Part shown: positions 34,463 through 43,381 of the stretch, piece after piece | Numbering within the stretch: position 1 is the stretch's first letter | Layout of the letters: each line of letters begins with the position of its first letter | Assembly (NCBI RefSeq): GCF_005281345.1 | Contig: NZ_SZXJ01000083.1 | Coordinates: 78,703 to 122,083, forward strand | Source: Citrobacter sp. wls619 | GTDB taxonomy: Bacteria > Pseudomonadota > Gammaproteobacteria > Enterobacterales > Enterobacteriaceae | Length of the DNA: 43,381 bases | Direction: 5' to 3' | Notes under the pieces: generated by a model | Seen by the model: only the letters and a program-made list of their open reading frames with translations | Told to the model about the DNA's origin: nothing | Database searches by the model: none | Made by a program: the position numbers and the translations under genes

Positions 34463-35602
34463 TTAAATTAAACCTTTAATCGTTCTCTCTAAGGAAAACA
34501 ATAGCGGATTTTTTAAACTACAAAAATAAGATATCTTATTGTTTATTTCACCCAGATCGGGATAGGTGCGTATAACATTGTTATTAGGGAAGCAATTTGT
34601 ATAAACGTCAAGGTGATTTAACACCTCGGCATTTAATGGCCTGGCTCTTTTATATACCTCTTTGGTGAATGAACTGCATTTAGAGCAATTGCATTGGCAC
34701 TCGGTATTTTCAGGGGTAATGATGAAGTCATCATTGTTAATGGTAAAACCTAGCTTTTCTCGTCTGCTATAGGCGTCCATTATTCCTTTGGCTTCATGCT
34801 TGAGCAGTACACCAGCGCGCTCACTCCGCTTTAAATAGGGTGTTAATATATAACTCAACAATAAAATGGTCCGTTCATTCATGGTTGGGTATTGATTGAG
34901 ATAGCTCATTTTCCTGGTCTTGATAATAAAGTAGGATGCAATGACAAAGCCAAGGCAGCGGGATGTTTTTGCCAGCAGATCCGCGTTTCGTTTTTGCCGG
35001 GTATCTGCATAGGCTAATGGTATGAGTGTGCTTTCGAAGGCTAAAAAATCGGCAATAAATTCCATCGTTCTGATGTAGGGAAACAGATTGCCGTTATGCT
35101 TACTCAATTCATGCTGGCGGCAGGTGAGATGAACCAGTTCATGGAAAAAAATGAAGTTCATAAAAGATTTTGCTGTGTTAAGTGATATATCTGCAGATTT
35201 TATGTCAACTCTATTGGCGATAATACAAAGGGCCGTATCAGCTAATGCGGTGTGTTTAAATATGGTCGTTAAGTCGAGGCTGATGTTTAAATTGTAGATG
35301 CCAGCCACAATAATGACCCATGAATAAAATCTTCGATTGACTGCAACATAAGCAATTTCATCTTTAATATTTATCTGGACCAATGGTTCATTCTCGTAAA
35401 CGAACCCCCAAACGGTCTTCCTGACAGGGACCAGCGAGTCCTTTCCTGGCCAAACATCAAGGATTAAATCGAGTTCAGTAAAAGAATACCAGGTGATATC
35501 GGTATCAATATCTGCAGGTGAACACCAGGACTGATAAGGCCATGAATCGGGCATAATATCAGGGAAAACAACATTGTGTAATGACTCTCGTATTTGATTC
35601 AT
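34463..35602 (-). CDS. HExxH metalloprotease-like protein of unknown function
   Basis: I do not recognise a named family for this 379-aa protein. It has a zinc-protease signature: FFHELVHL with His154-Glu155-x2-His158, then EFIAD (Glu181 to Asp185), the HExxH...ExxAD pattern of gluzincins. A later YPTMNERTILLL (about 238-249) resembles the segment after the ExxAD motif in Lit-like (U49) and M48-like peptidases. A Cys cluster at 302, 304, 306 and 309 (ECQCNCSKC) could bind a second metal. It has no signal peptide, so it is probably cytoplasmic. Orientation is against the operon at its left, and its Shine-Dalgarno sequence is weak. Function may be host-directed or antiviral, but that is only a guess. 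Confidence 0.75.
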   Translation of the reverse strand: MNQIRESLHNVVFPDIMPDSWPYQSWCSPADIDTDITWYSFTELDLILDVWPGKDSLVPVRKTVWGFVYENEPLVQINIKDEIAYVAVNRRFYSWVIIVAGIYNLNISLDLTTIFKHTALADTALCIIANRVDIKSADISLNTAKSFMNFIFFHELVHLTCRQHELSKHNGNLFPYIRTMEFIADFLAFESTLIPLAYADTRQKRNADLLAKTSRCLGFVIASYFIIKTRKMSYLNQYPTMNERTILLLSYILTPYLKRSERAGVLLKHEAKGIMDAYSRREKLGFTINNDDFIITPENTECQCNCSKCSSFTKEVYKRARPLNAEVLNHLDVYTNCFPNNNVIRTYPDLGEINNKISYFCSLKNPLLFSLERTIKGLI

Positions 35603-36165
35603 TTTACTCTACACCATCAATCAAATGCTTCGCTTACGACCAGAAGGGCAGCATAATTTGCTATTCCGGCACCCTGTTTTCTCCTTTGTGTGTGAAAGTG
35701 ATGCTTTTAACGTTGGGGAAAACCCCCCACATGGTTACACTATCATTTTATTATCCAGCTCCTCCAACATCTCCTGATCGCCAGTTAGCCAAATTGTTAT
35801 CACCCAAAAGTATGAGAAAGTATATTAACTCATGCCGCACCGCTACAACCCGGCGGCATGTTTAGAGGTCGCTCCGGCAATATAAAGATGTAGAAATAAG
35901 TGTAGGGTAATTTTATGTGGAAATAAAATACATGAGCAATAAGATATGTGCAGCATGTTGAAAAGTAATGTTTTTATTGATGGGGAAATTAGAATATATA
36001 TGAGTATGTCACTTATCAGCGTAGCGGGTATTTGGCCTCAGAATCGGACAATTTCAGATTCTGCGGCTTTGCGAAACACAGCCGCAGACGATGTGTTGAA
36101 AAATTAAGGTACAGTGCGGGGGGATGTTTACATAGAGCTACCCGATTTAATGGGAATTATCTATT
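35603..36165. other. Gene-free stretch with hairpins
   Basis: 563 bases between the metalloprotease-like gene and the GNAT gene. A 94-codon plus-strand frame (35581-35865) looks non-coding. Structures seen: CATGCCGC/GCGGCATG (35831-35838 with 35853-35860), CAGAATC/GATTCTG (36039-36045 with 36057-36063), and TCTGCGGCT/AGCCGCAGA (36060-36068 with 36080-36088). The last two overlap and exclude each other. No U-runs follow. It may hold a promoter, an attenuator or an unrecognised RNA. Confidence 0.45.
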
Positions 36166-36624
36166 TTACATACGATACTCGATCATCCCACTCTTGCTGG
36201 CAACCCAGTCATAAAGGCGCTGACCGCGGAGGTTTGTTTCATGTGTGTGCCAGTATAATCTTGAAGCATGGCGCTTGCGAGCGTGTTTTTGAACATACTC
36301 GATAAGCTGCTTGCCGATGTGTTTACCCCGGGTTTCTTCACTAACAAATAAGTCCTCCAGATAGCAATAATCAGACTCCGCCCAGGTTGAGCGATGAAAG
36401 AGATAATGCACCAGACCGACAATTTTACCGTCCGATTTTGCGACAGCACAGAAAACAGGCTCCACGGGATTGAGAAAACGACCCCATGTTAATTGGGTGA
36501 CCTTGTCTGAAATTTCAGTACGATAAAAAATCTGGTAATTTATCCAAAGCGGTAGCCAGCCCGCGTAGTCTTGCTGGGTGACGGGTTCGATGGTAATCGG
36601 CGCAGTTGTGTTTGGGTTACTCAT
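36166..36624 (-). CDS. GNAT-family N-acetyltransferase
   Basis: Acetyl-CoA-dependent acetyltransferase, 152 aa. The acetyl-CoA loop RGKHIGKQL (99-107) follows the strand LEDLFVSEETRG, and the C-terminal NLRGQRLYDWVASKSGMIEY is the usual GNAT end. AGGAG is 4 bases before the ATG. It is divergent from a MocR-type regulator 126 bases away, which probably controls it. The substrate is unknown; small GNATs of this type acetylate amines or amino-acid derivatives. Confidence 0.85.
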   Translation of the reverse strand: MSNPNTTAPITIEPVTQQDYAGWLPLWINYQIFYRTEISDKVTQLTWGRFLNPVEPVFCAVAKSDGKIVGLVHYLFHRSTWAESDYCYLEDLFVSEETRGKHIGKQLIEYVQKHARKRHASRLYWHTHETNLRGQRLYDWVASKSGMIEYRM

Positions 36625-36750
36625 AGGTCTCCTGATAATTTTTGTCAGAGTGGTTTTCTATGGCGGTTATCCTAAATATTGCTTAAGCCACCGCAAAGAG
36701 ACACTTTGCATATATTTCCAGGATCCACTTTTAACGTAAGAGCGAGTGCA

Positions 36751-38220
36751 ATGAAAAAAAATAGTGCACCTTTATTTCAGGAACTTTTTTTAGAGCAAGG
36801 CGTTATTAAGGAACAGGTGTACCATGCGCTACGCAACGCAATCGTAGAAGGCCGTCTGCCGCCAGGGACAAAGATACCTTCAACCCGGGGATTGTCCGAG
36901 ATGATGTCAATTTCACGGAACTCGGTAATTGCGGGTTATGACCGACTGTTAGACGAAGGGTATATTCAGACGCGCAAAGGCGCCGGAACCTTTGTCACGT
37001 CAAGTCTTCCTGACCGCAGCATCAGCGGTCTCTATCCTGAAGCGCAGCAAGGCGATGAACTGCCCGCTGATGGGCAGATAAATGCGGATATCGTATCCGT
37101 TCGTGGATTATGGTCTGGCGATGTTGAAGGGCGTGAAATGAACCGTCTGTTCGCCGTTGGTGTGGGCTGTACCGATCTCTTTCCTCATTCATTATGGGGC
37201 AAGTTGCTGGGACGAGTCTGGAGACAATCCCGGCATCAACTCGGTTCTCATACCAGCCCCTGCGGTTTTTATCCGTTACGGAAAGCAATTTGTCACTACG
37301 TGAAAACGACGCGAGGGGTTAACTGCAGTGAAGATCAGATCATTATCGTCAACGGTATTCAGCAGGCGTTAAATATTACTGCCAGGGCGTTGCTTACAAA
37401 AGGAAATGACGTTTGGCTGGACGACCCTGGTTATAAAGGTGCGCGTGGGGTATTCATGTCAACAGGGGCAATAGTGAGACCTGTGCCAGTGGATAGCGAA
37501 GGAATGCATGTTCAATACGGCATCGATCATTTCCCTCATGCGAAACTGGCCTATGTTGTTCCTTCCGATCAGTACCCGCTTAGCGGGACACTCAGTTTAT
37601 CCCGACGACATGAGCTACTGGAATGGGCGCGGGTTAACCGGGCATGGATATTTGAAGATGATTACAATAGTGAATTTCGTTATGCCGCACGTTCTTTGCA
37701 AGCCTTGCAGGGATTAGATCAGCATCAGCGGGTAATCTATTCAGGGACATTTTCAAAAATGATGTACCCAGAATTTCGTTTAGGTTTTTTAGTTGTCCCG
37801 CCAGGATTAAAAGAACAGTTTATCGTGACAAAATATTTTTCCGATATTGGCTCCAGTTATCTTGAGCAGGCGGTACTGGCGAGTTTTATTGAAGAAGGAC
37901 ATTACGCCAGCCATGTGCGACGGGTTCGTAAGGCATGCTACGAGCGGCGAACGGCGTTGGTTAATGCTATTCAATGCTATCTTGCCGATAAAATGACCGT
38001 CCAGCCTTCTGATTCTGGCGTGCATATCGTCTGCTGGTTGCATGATGGGTTGACCGGCGATGAGGTCGAACAGAAAGCCAGAATGCTGGGGATGGGGATT
38101 CAATCATTGAGTCATTATTATCATGGGGATATTTCCCGACAGGGGATTATGATTGGTTTTGCGAATCACCCGCCAGAGGTTATTGTTGAGGGTATTCGCC
38201 GTCTTGCCCATGCCATGTAG
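36751..38220 (+). CDS. MocR-type transcriptional regulator (GntR-aminotransferase fusion)
   Basis: 489-aa fusion of an N-terminal GntR-type winged helix (about 15-85: VYHALRNAIVEGRLPPGTKI, STRGLSEMMSISRNSV) to an aminotransferase-like domain. That domain has EDDYNSEFR (302-310) and GTFSKMMYPEFRLGF, with the PLP-binding Lys336. MocR proteins sense amines or amino acids through PLP and usually control a divergent gene, here the GNAT gene. The ATG at 36751 gives the normal family length; the in-frame TTG at 36679 is rejected. Confidence 0.9.
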   Translation: MKKNSAPLFQELFLEQGVIKEQVYHALRNAIVEGRLPPGTKIPSTRGLSEMMSISRNSVIAGYDRLLDEGYIQTRKGAGTFVTSSLPDRSISGLYPEAQQGDELPADGQINADIVSVRGLWSGDVEGREMNRLFAVGVGCTDLFPHSLWGKLLGRVWRQSRHQLGSHTSPCGFYPLRKAICHYVKTTRGVNCSEDQIIIVNGIQQALNITARALLTKGNDVWLDDPGYKGARGVFMSTGAIVRPVPVDSEGMHVQYGIDHFPHAKLAYVVPSDQYPLSGTLSLSRRHELLEWARVNRAWIFEDDYNSEFRYAARSLQALQGLDQHQRVIYSGTFSKMMYPEFRLGFLVVPPGLKEQFIVTKYFSDIGSSYLEQAVLASFIEEGHYASHVRRVRKACYERRTALVNAIQCYLADKMTVQPSDSGVHIVCWLHDGLTGDEVEQKARMLGMGIQSLSHYYHGDISRQGIMIGFANHPPEVIVEGIRRLAHAM

Positions 38221-38456
38221 CGTTGCTTTGATGCCGATAGCGATGCGCGTAATCATGCCATTAATGGCCGTATTTCTTATTTCCATAACAGTTACATGAG
38301 CGGTATTTTTTAATTGCGGATAAACAATACGGTGCTGGAGTTCGGTATAGCATTGTCATGTGGATCTGTTAAAAACATCCATTGTGGTTCTTTTTACCTC
38401 GTCAGATGTCTCTTATTCTGCTGTCATTTGACACTCTATTATGAGAGGTAAATAGC
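38221..38456. other. Gap between MocR gene and second GNAT gene
   Basis: 236 bases without a gene. No clear terminator or promoter was seen. GAGAGGT (38443-38449) is the ribosome binding site of the next gene. Confidence 0.4.
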
Positions 38457-39182
38457 ATGTCATCCACGTTTAATGAATTTCAGCAACCCGTCGGTTTAGG
38501 GTTACCGGACTGGCAAGGTGCGCGATTTCCCACGGCTCAGCACATCACCGGTCGTTATTGCAAACTTGAGCGTATTAACGTCGAACGCCACGCAAAGGCG
38601 CTTTATGACGCCTATTGCGATACGCCTGATGCTCGCGACTGGACCTATCTCGCGTCAGGGCCATTCACGACCTTTGATTCTTTCTTAAACTATTTAACGA
38701 CGATTGCGGCGCAGACCGACCCCATGCATTTTGCCGTAATCGATTTGGCCAGCATGCAGGCTGTCGGCACGCTGGCACTTATGCGCATTGATACATCGAA
38801 TGGCGTAATAGAAGTGGGTTGGGTGACCTATTCATCACGCATGAAACGTTCGCGGGTTTCAACGGAGGTCATGTCGCTGCTGTTAGACTATGTTTTTGAG
38901 GTGCTGGGGTATCGTCGCGTTGAATGGAAATGTGATGCGCTTAATGCGCCTTCTCGTGCGGCAGCCACGCGCTTTGGTTTTACCTTCGAAGGCATATTCC
39001 GTCAGGCCGTTGTCGTACACCAGCGTAATCGGGATACCGCCTGGTATTCGATCATTGATAGTGAATATCCGGCGCTACGCGAAGCGTTCACTCTTTGGCT
39101 TGATGAGGGTAATTTTGATAGCGCAGGACAACAGATTAAGCGCCTGGCAACGCTGATAAATAATGAAAGAATGACGGCATAG
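38457..39182 (+). CDS. GNAT acetyltransferase, RimJ/RimL type
   Basis: 241 aa. The C-terminal two thirds follows the RimJ/RimL pattern: GVIEVGWVTYSSRMKRSRVS, then YRRVEWKCDALNAPSRAAAT and RFGFTFEGIFRQ. These are strands and helices of the acetyl-CoA-binding core. The N-terminal 30 residues (GLGLPDWQGARFPTAQHITG) are typical of a widespread bacterial subgroup. Such enzymes acetylate protein N-termini or small molecules; the target here is unknown. GAGAGGT lies 7 bases before the ATG. Confidence 0.85.
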   Translation: MSSTFNEFQQPVGLGLPDWQGARFPTAQHITGRYCKLERINVERHAKALYDAYCDTPDARDWTYLASGPFTTFDSFLNYLTTIAAQTDPMHFAVIDLASMQAVGTLALMRIDTSNGVIEVGWVTYSSRMKRSRVSTEVMSLLLDYVFEVLGYRRVEWKCDALNAPSRAAATRFGFTFEGIFRQAVVVHQRNRDTAWYSIIDSEYPALREAFTLWLDEGNFDSAGQQIKRLATLINNERMTA

Positions 39183-39219
39183 GTGACCGCACCGCCATAA
39201 CATGCCGACAACGCTATAT

Positions 39220-39246
39220 CCGCTCGCGACACCTTGCCGGGAGCGG
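39220..39246 (+). terminator. Hairpin between convergent genes
   Basis: CCGCTC (39220-39225) pairs with GAGCGG (39241-39246), followed by CTTTCT, 38 bases after the GNAT stop and just before the end of the convergent DUF262 gene. A short, moderately convincing terminator. Confidence 0.5.
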
Positions 39247-39255
39247 CTTTCTGCA

Positions 39256-41295
39256 TTAATACATCTCTTCCACTTCCTCGGCCAGCAGCGCTACCATCTC
39301 CTTACCATGACTGATAATCTCTTTCTCGCTCCACTGCTTATTGCGCTTCATCAGCTCGAGCATCGCCAGAAGTTTCAGACTGTCGATCTCTTTACGAGCC
39401 AGGCTGGCTTCAAAATGCTCTCTCTTTTGCTGGGGTTGGAAATTACTTAGCCGCGAGTTTTTACTGTGGCTAATCAGGCAGAGATTCCCAAAAGCATGTA
39501 ACTGCTCTTCATCCATTTTGGGATGACCATCTATAGGGTGCTGAGGATAAAAATGTTCCACCGAGCTGCGGAAGGTAAACTCAAAACGGCGGGCAATATC
39601 GTTGCTTGTGTTTTGTTTTTTCCACAGTAAATAGTCAAGATAGTTAAAAACAAAGTTATTTTCGATAGTTCCGAATCGTAATTTAGCGTTGATAGCCTGC
39701 GACCAACGTTTGTCGCAGATGATCTCTGGAAGAACATCATCATCACCAAAAATCATATTGTAATATGATGCAGATTCATCCGGGGCTAAAAATCGCATAA
39801 AGACAAAGCGCCGAGCCATGTTCTCAAGATAAGCCAGGTAGTCTCCAGCATCAATTTCATCTTCCGGACTGTGCTCATCAAACAAATATGTCAGCGCACC
39901 ATTGAGCCAGTGTTTATAAACCAGCGTTGGCGTTGAGACATGGAAAGCTGATAGTAACATCAGGACCTGGCGGTTTATATCCTCAAACTCTCCCTCGTTA
40001 TTATCGAAGGTATTAACATAACCTACACTTTGGGGCGAGTATTGATATAAGCGTTTCAGACTCCATCCGTCAGTGCCCTGAGTGAATTCTCGCTTAATAA
40101 TATAGCGATCAAAAAGATATTTGCATTTCAGTAAACTATAAATGAAAGCTTTTGCCGCGGCGATTGGCTTTTCCTGCTTCAACAGGCGTGATTCAAATTG
40201 CTCTACAAGTTGTTTGTCATCAAGTGGCACTCCCTCAGTTGTACTCGGGTCTCTGCTGACAAGACGGAGTACATGAAGAAGGAAATTTGAAAAATTTATC
40301 ACGCTGTTAAAACGCTCTGAGCCTGCACTGTCTTCTTCTTGCTGGAGAGTACTATCCAGACGAGTGTCACACAATATTTCTTCCAGAGTTTGCCCCTGGC
40401 GTTGATGTTGTGCTTCTGTGGCGTCGGTATCTGGAAATGAGCCAGCTTGATCCAGCAATTCAACTAAATTGGAGAAACTGGTCGGGTTAAATTGATGTAT
40501 ATGCTTTTTGCCAAACAGTTGTTGACGTTCTTTTGGCGTAAAACCGTATTGGATGTAACGTTCCATATTCGAACACGCGTCCCATACCCTGGCCAGAGTA
40601 TCAAGACTTTTGTGCCGCTCTTTGGTATTCCTAATCCTATTCAGGACATTCATCAGACGTGCTTTGACGATTTCGTGTTTTTCGAGTTGTTCGCCGCGAT
40701 TATTCATCGCCTCAAAAAAATGATTAAGATCGGTATCTGCTGGCACTTCGATACGAGAAATCTGCACGTGATTGAACAGATACTTGCAAAACACCTTCAA
40801 CGCGCGGCCTTTAAGCTGCAGCTCAGCCAACGCTTTGCCGATCATTTCGTAACCTCTGATCAAACCTTCGTTGTAATCGTCACCGCGCATATGTTGCACA
40901 TCTACGCCTTGCCATAACTTTTCGAAAGTGAGGGTAGAGACAGGGCGACTTTCGAAAGTGAGATTGAGTTTTTGATACCACTGCATATCAACAGATTTAT
41001 CTGCGTGGCATTTAAGCCAGTTAGCGAGCAGGGAGAGCGTTGTAAAGCGTTGTTGCCCGTCAATAACTTCATAGCAGTCATCACCCCGGGAAAACACCAC
41101 TAATGTACCGATGTAATAAGTCTGCGGGTGCCTGGCGGAAGCGGATTTTTTCTGATAATCCAGCACATCCTGTAAAAGCTGAGTGATTTCGCCCTGACCC
41201 CAGGCGTAATTACGCTGGTACATTGGAATCAAATAGTTTGCGCGGTCACTAAGTAAATCGTTTATAAAAAAAGGCCGTACGTGGGCATTACTCAT
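39256..41295 (-). CDS. DUF262 and DUF1524 (HNH-type) protein, GmrSD-like
   Basis: 679 aa. The N-terminal DUF262 (ParB/sulfiredoxin-like NTPase) has [14 protein letters not shown] (24-37) and [15 protein letters not shown], with DGQQR at 79-83, the motif tied to nucleotide hydrolysis. The C-terminal DUF1524 nuclease-like domain has VEHFYPQ (His581), [18 protein letters not shown] (Asn604, Asn613) and QQKREHF, the expected His-Asn pattern. The same fusion is found in GmrSD-type (type IV) modification-dependent endonucleases and in SspE. It overlaps the partner gene by 8 bases. No methyltransferase is nearby, which fits a stand-alone modification-dependent or other antiphage enzyme. Function is inferred. 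Confidence 0.85.
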   Translation of the reverse strand: MSNAHVRPFFINDLLSDRANYLIPMYQRNYAWGQGEITQLLQDVLDYQKKSASARHPQTYYIGTLVVFSRGDDCYEVIDGQQRFTTLSLLANWLKCHADKSVDMQWYQKLNLTFESRPVSTLTFEKLWQGVDVQHMRGDDYNEGLIRGYEMIGKALAELQLKGRALKVFCKYLFNHVQISRIEVPADTDLNHFFEAMNNRGEQLEKHEIVKARLMNVLNRIRNTKERHKSLDTLARVWDACSNMERYIQYGFTPKERQQLFGKKHIHQFNPTSFSNLVELLDQAGSFPDTDATEAQHQRQGQTLEEILCDTRLDSTLQQEEDSAGSERFNSVINFSNFLLHVLRLVSRDPSTTEGVPLDDKQLVEQFESRLLKQEKPIAAAKAFIYSLLKCKYLFDRYIIKREFTQGTDGWSLKRLYQYSPQSVGYVNTFDNNEGEFEDINRQVLMLLSAFHVSTPTLVYKHWLNGALTYLFDEHSPEDEIDAGDYLAYLENMARRFVFMRFLAPDESASYYNMIFGDDDVLPEIICDKRWSQAINAKLRFGTIENNFVFNYLDYLLWKKQNTSNDIARRFEFTFRSSVEHFYPQHPIDGHPKMDEEQLHAFGNLCLISHSKNSRLSNFQPQQKREHFEASLARKEIDSLKLLAMLELMKRNKQWSEKEIISHGKEMVALLAEEVEEMY

Positions 41296-42706
41296 AATAT
41301 CTCATCTTCCTGAATAGCATGATTAGCTCATCTTCAGTTCCATTGCGATTATTTTTATTATCCTGGATGCCGAGCGTGCGCAGGGGGAAAGCATGTAGAT
41401 CTTTGGGGTGGCGTGCATCACGGATAGTACGTAGTAGGTTGTTATGTAGCACATAGTTATCGACGGTAGCTAATTGAACCACCTGCTGACCGATACGGCA
41501 AGTATATGCCCAGATAAAGCATTTTTCCATCGCCAGAGACAGTTCCTGAGTCCCGAATTTATCAATATAAAAAATCAGAGCGCAATCGAACATCGCCCGG
41601 ACATAGCGATCGCCAGTGCGGGTGCGCCTGACATAGCTGTTCAGGGTGTATAGAATATTGCTTGCGCAGGGTTCCAGCACCTCATTCAATAGCGTAATTG
41701 GCTTATTCTCATCAGCATCTTTTTCTCTGTTGATAATAACAGCGACCTGCTTTTGATAATGTTCGGCCATTTCAAAGAAACGGCGGCCATTGATGATCAT
41801 CTGATCCAGACTGAAGGGGAAACTTAGGCTCTGACCGTCAATTTTGCGTTGGTATTGACTGTTGTAATCATCGACATAGTGGTGGGCGATCCGCAATGAA
41901 CCCACATACGGGAAATGCGCGATCTGAGAAATATTGATCCCTTTAAACAGGTCAACTTCACCTTTGCCAAAGAAGCGGGCTGATTTACCCTCTGCCCACT
42001 GACGAACCCGGAACAGGTAATTGGCAAAGAGCGTTGCCAGCCTTTCGCTAGGCATCCTCTCCCAGTGAGCGACGGCTTCAGCTTTTAGCCCAGCTTCATC
42101 AGCGGAAAACTCTCGTAAGTGGAAGGCTTTAAGTAGATCGTGGGGAGCCAGATCTTTACCGCGTGCATTTTGTGAATCGAAGAACTGAAATGCTTCTGAA
42201 ACTTCATTCAACACGAAAGTGACAACTTCGCAGCGGTTCAGCATAAAGTCGATAAGTTCTTCGCTGAACTCGGTGCGTTCAACAAGCCTGAGTAACTCCA
42301 GGTAATTACGTCGAAGATTGGCTTGTGAATCCAGACTGGCAAAACGCTGACGTGCCATAAAAGCATCGACATCAGGTTTGAGTTTGGTAAGTTGCTCGAC
42401 CAGGTCTTTGCGTTTGAGGTTGTGCAGGCGAGTTTCTGTCAATGCTTTGACTGCCAGCATTAAGGTCAGGGTTCGTTGTTGACCATCAACAATATCCAGC
42501 CACGTTTTTTCGTCTTCCGAGTGCTTATGGAAAACAACGGAGCCTAGTCGATAGGCCGTTTTATCGCGGTGCGAACCCAGATCGGCAAAAAGGTCAGCTA
42601 TATTTTTGCTATTCCAGCGATAAGGGCGCTGGTAACTCGGAATCGCTAATTGCTTAACTGAAAGTAATTGACGAATGGGTATGACCTGTTTATCAAGCTG
42701 CTCCAT
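41288..42706 (-). CDS. DUF262 protein, partner of the nuclease-fused gene
   Basis: 472 aa. The N-terminal DUF262 has [15 protein letters not shown] and [16 protein letters not shown], with DGQQR near residues 74-79, but I see no DUF1524 motif at the C-terminus. It looks like a single-domain GmrS-like partner. Two adjacent ATGs exist (42709 and 42706); the second lies 4 bases after AGGAGG and is preferred. It is the upstream gene of the pair, with an 8-base overlap with the next gene, so their products are probably made in fixed ratio and may form one complex. Such pairs are common in enterobacterial accessory islands, as far as I recall. Confidence 0.82.
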   Translation of the reverse strand: MEQLDKQVIPIRQLLSVKQLAIPSYQRPYRWNSKNIADLFADLGSHRDKTAYRLGSVVFHKHSEDEKTWLDIVDGQQRTLTLMLAVKALTETRLHNLKRKDLVEQLTKLKPDVDAFMARQRFASLDSQANLRRNYLELLRLVERTEFSEELIDFMLNRCEVVTFVLNEVSEAFQFFDSQNARGKDLAPHDLLKAFHLREFSADEAGLKAEAVAHWERMPSERLATLFANYLFRVRQWAEGKSARFFGKGEVDLFKGINISQIAHFPYVGSLRIAHHYVDDYNSQYQRKIDGQSLSFPFSLDQMIINGRRFFEMAEHYQKQVAVIINREKDADENKPITLLNEVLEPCASNILYTLNSYVRRTRTGDRYVRAMFDCALIFYIDKFGTQELSLAMEKCFIWAYTCRIGQQVVQLATVDNYVLHNNLLRTIRDARHPKDLHAFPLRTLGIQDNKNNRNGTEDELIMLFRKMRYYE

Positions 42707-43032
42707 CATGCCTCCTGCATGAATTTAAAATGGAGAACAGCTTTTTATTGTCCCTGAAACATTCTATTAATGCAATCAATGATGCTCTAACTCATTGTTA
42801 TTGCTTGACTAAAGCTAAATTTTTATGGTTCGTGGTTTTTATTTTTTATTAAATTCACTAAGAACTTTACCATTATTTTTTAGATATTGTGATTATTCTC
42901 TATTGTGCCATGTGGTTTTCATTTTTTGTGGATATATATTAAAATCGGATGTATTCATTCTATTTTATTCGCCCAATTGAATGGCAGCAAGCAGATGATA
43001 TGTTGTCCAGATGCAAATTGGTGTTGTTCTAA
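42707..43032. promoter_or_regulatory. AT-rich upstream region of the DUF262 pair
   Basis: About 325 bases, strongly AT-rich, without a convincing gene. It should contain the promoter of the DUF262 pair on the minus strand, but I could not assign -35/-10 elements. The composition changes abruptly near 43035, where the gene remnant begins. Confidence 0.45.
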
Positions 43033-43320
43033 CCCAATTTTCGTGAAGCTAAGGTTAAACCGAACAGAGACAAAACGGCCTCAGCTAGCGCCAAGGACAT
43101 TTCACCGGTGTTTGGTGGGCTGGCTGACCTTGAATGGGAATATCGCGAACAGTTCATTGCCGGTGATGAACCGAGCCCGCGCAGAATGCAGGGTTTGCGC
43201 AACAATATCGACGTGACAAAATGGGAGATCAATCTGGCCGCCGTTCGCTATCGCTATATCCGCTCACATGAGGCGGTGCCCAATTTTCTCTGGGTTTGGC
43301 TGGATGTTCTCGGACTGTAA
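43033..43320 (+). pseudogene. Possible 3' remnant of a gene of unknown function
   Basis: An open frame runs from just after a stop at 43030-43032 to TAA at 43318-43320 (95 codons) with protein-like composition (for example GGLADLEWEYREQFI, NNIDVTKWEINLAAVRYRYI and FLWVWLDVLGL). It has no ATG. The only in-frame start is GTG at 43108, 10 bases after AAGGA (43093-43097), which would give 70 aa. It looks like the C-terminal end of a longer gene cut off by the AT-rich DNA to its left. I do not recognise the family. A short intact gene from the GTG is the alternative. Confidence 0.4.
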
Positions 43321-43327
43321 CGGGCAC

Positions 43328-43360
43328 AAAAAAGCCCGCAGGGCTTGCGCCATGCGGGCT
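43328..43360 (-). terminator. Terminator at right edge
   Basis: AGCCCGCA (43333-43340) and TGCGGGCT (43353-43360) form a perfect 8-bp stem with a 12-base loop. On the minus strand it is followed by a U-run (A-run 43328-43333), so it probably ends a minus-strand gene located beyond the window. On the plus strand it also follows the gene remnant by a few bases. Confidence 0.75.
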
Positions 43361-43381
43361 CTTAGGACTTCATCGGATGAC

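Noticed and set aside
35581-35865. A 94-codon plus-strand frame overlapping the metalloprotease gene start
   Set aside because: No ribosome binding site, low protein-like character, and its end covers a hairpin.
39001-39256. Minus-strand frame opposite the RimJ/RimL-like gene
   Set aside because: It covers the end of an intact acetyltransferase gene and the terminator region and shows no domain.
1-43381. CRISPR arrays, tRNA or rRNA genes, insertion sequences, REP elements
   Set aside because: No regularly spaced repeats, cloverleaf-like sequence, transposase frame or REP consensus was seen; an exact search could not be run.

Overview
The window looks like a chromosomal segment of an enterobacterium (order Enterobacterales). 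Almost every recognisable protein resembles Escherichia/Salmonella-type proteins by eye: flagellin termini, FlhD/FlhC, FliA, CheA, MotA and a YgeX-type lyase. No rRNA, tRNA, CRISPR array or insertion sequence was recognised. The species cannot be fixed from sequence alone.

Left part, about 200-26450: one contiguous flagellar and chemotaxis locus with no foreign genes. The order is fliC(-) / fliD-fliS-fliT(+) / flgN-flgM-flgA(-) / flgB-C-D-E-F-G-H-I-J(+) / flgK-flgL(+) / receptor gene(+) / fliA(+) / flhD-flhC-motA-motB-cheA-cheW(+) / receptor gene(-). In E. coli and Salmonella these genes lie in several separate clusters, so this compact order points to a supernumerary (secondary) flagellar system of peritrichous type. 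It carries its whole regulatory cascade (FlhDC, then FliA and anti-sigma FlgM). Export and basal-body genes (fliE-R, flhAB) are not in the window and probably lie to its left. Only cheA and cheW are present, so CheR, CheB, CheY and CheZ must come from elsewhere. Promoters resembling the sigma-28 consensus lie before fliC, fliD and flgM. This part looks AT-rich (one sampled 60-base line is 43% GC).

Middle part, about 26730-34450: a more GC-rich catabolic cluster (one sampled line is 53% GC). A sigma-54-dependent activator is divergent from diaminopropionate ammonia-lyase, a YgeY-like M20 hydrolase, an N-acyl-D-amino-acid deacylase-like amidohydrolase and an MFS transporter. A good -24/-12 promoter precedes the lyase gene. 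Perfect inverted repeats that could bind the activator lie upstream of it. The likely role is uptake and breakdown of an acylated or D-configured amino-acid derivative; the substrate is inferred only as a class.

Right part, about 34460-43381: accessory DNA. It has a HExxH/ExxAD metalloprotease-like protein of unknown function, a gene-free stretch with two mutually exclusive hairpins, a GNAT acetyltransferase divergent from a MocR-type regulator, a RimJ/RimL-like acetyltransferase, and an overlapping pair of DUF262 genes, one with a DUF1524 HNH-type C-terminus, resembling GmrSD-type defence nucleases. A reading-frame remnant and a terminator-like hairpin end the window.
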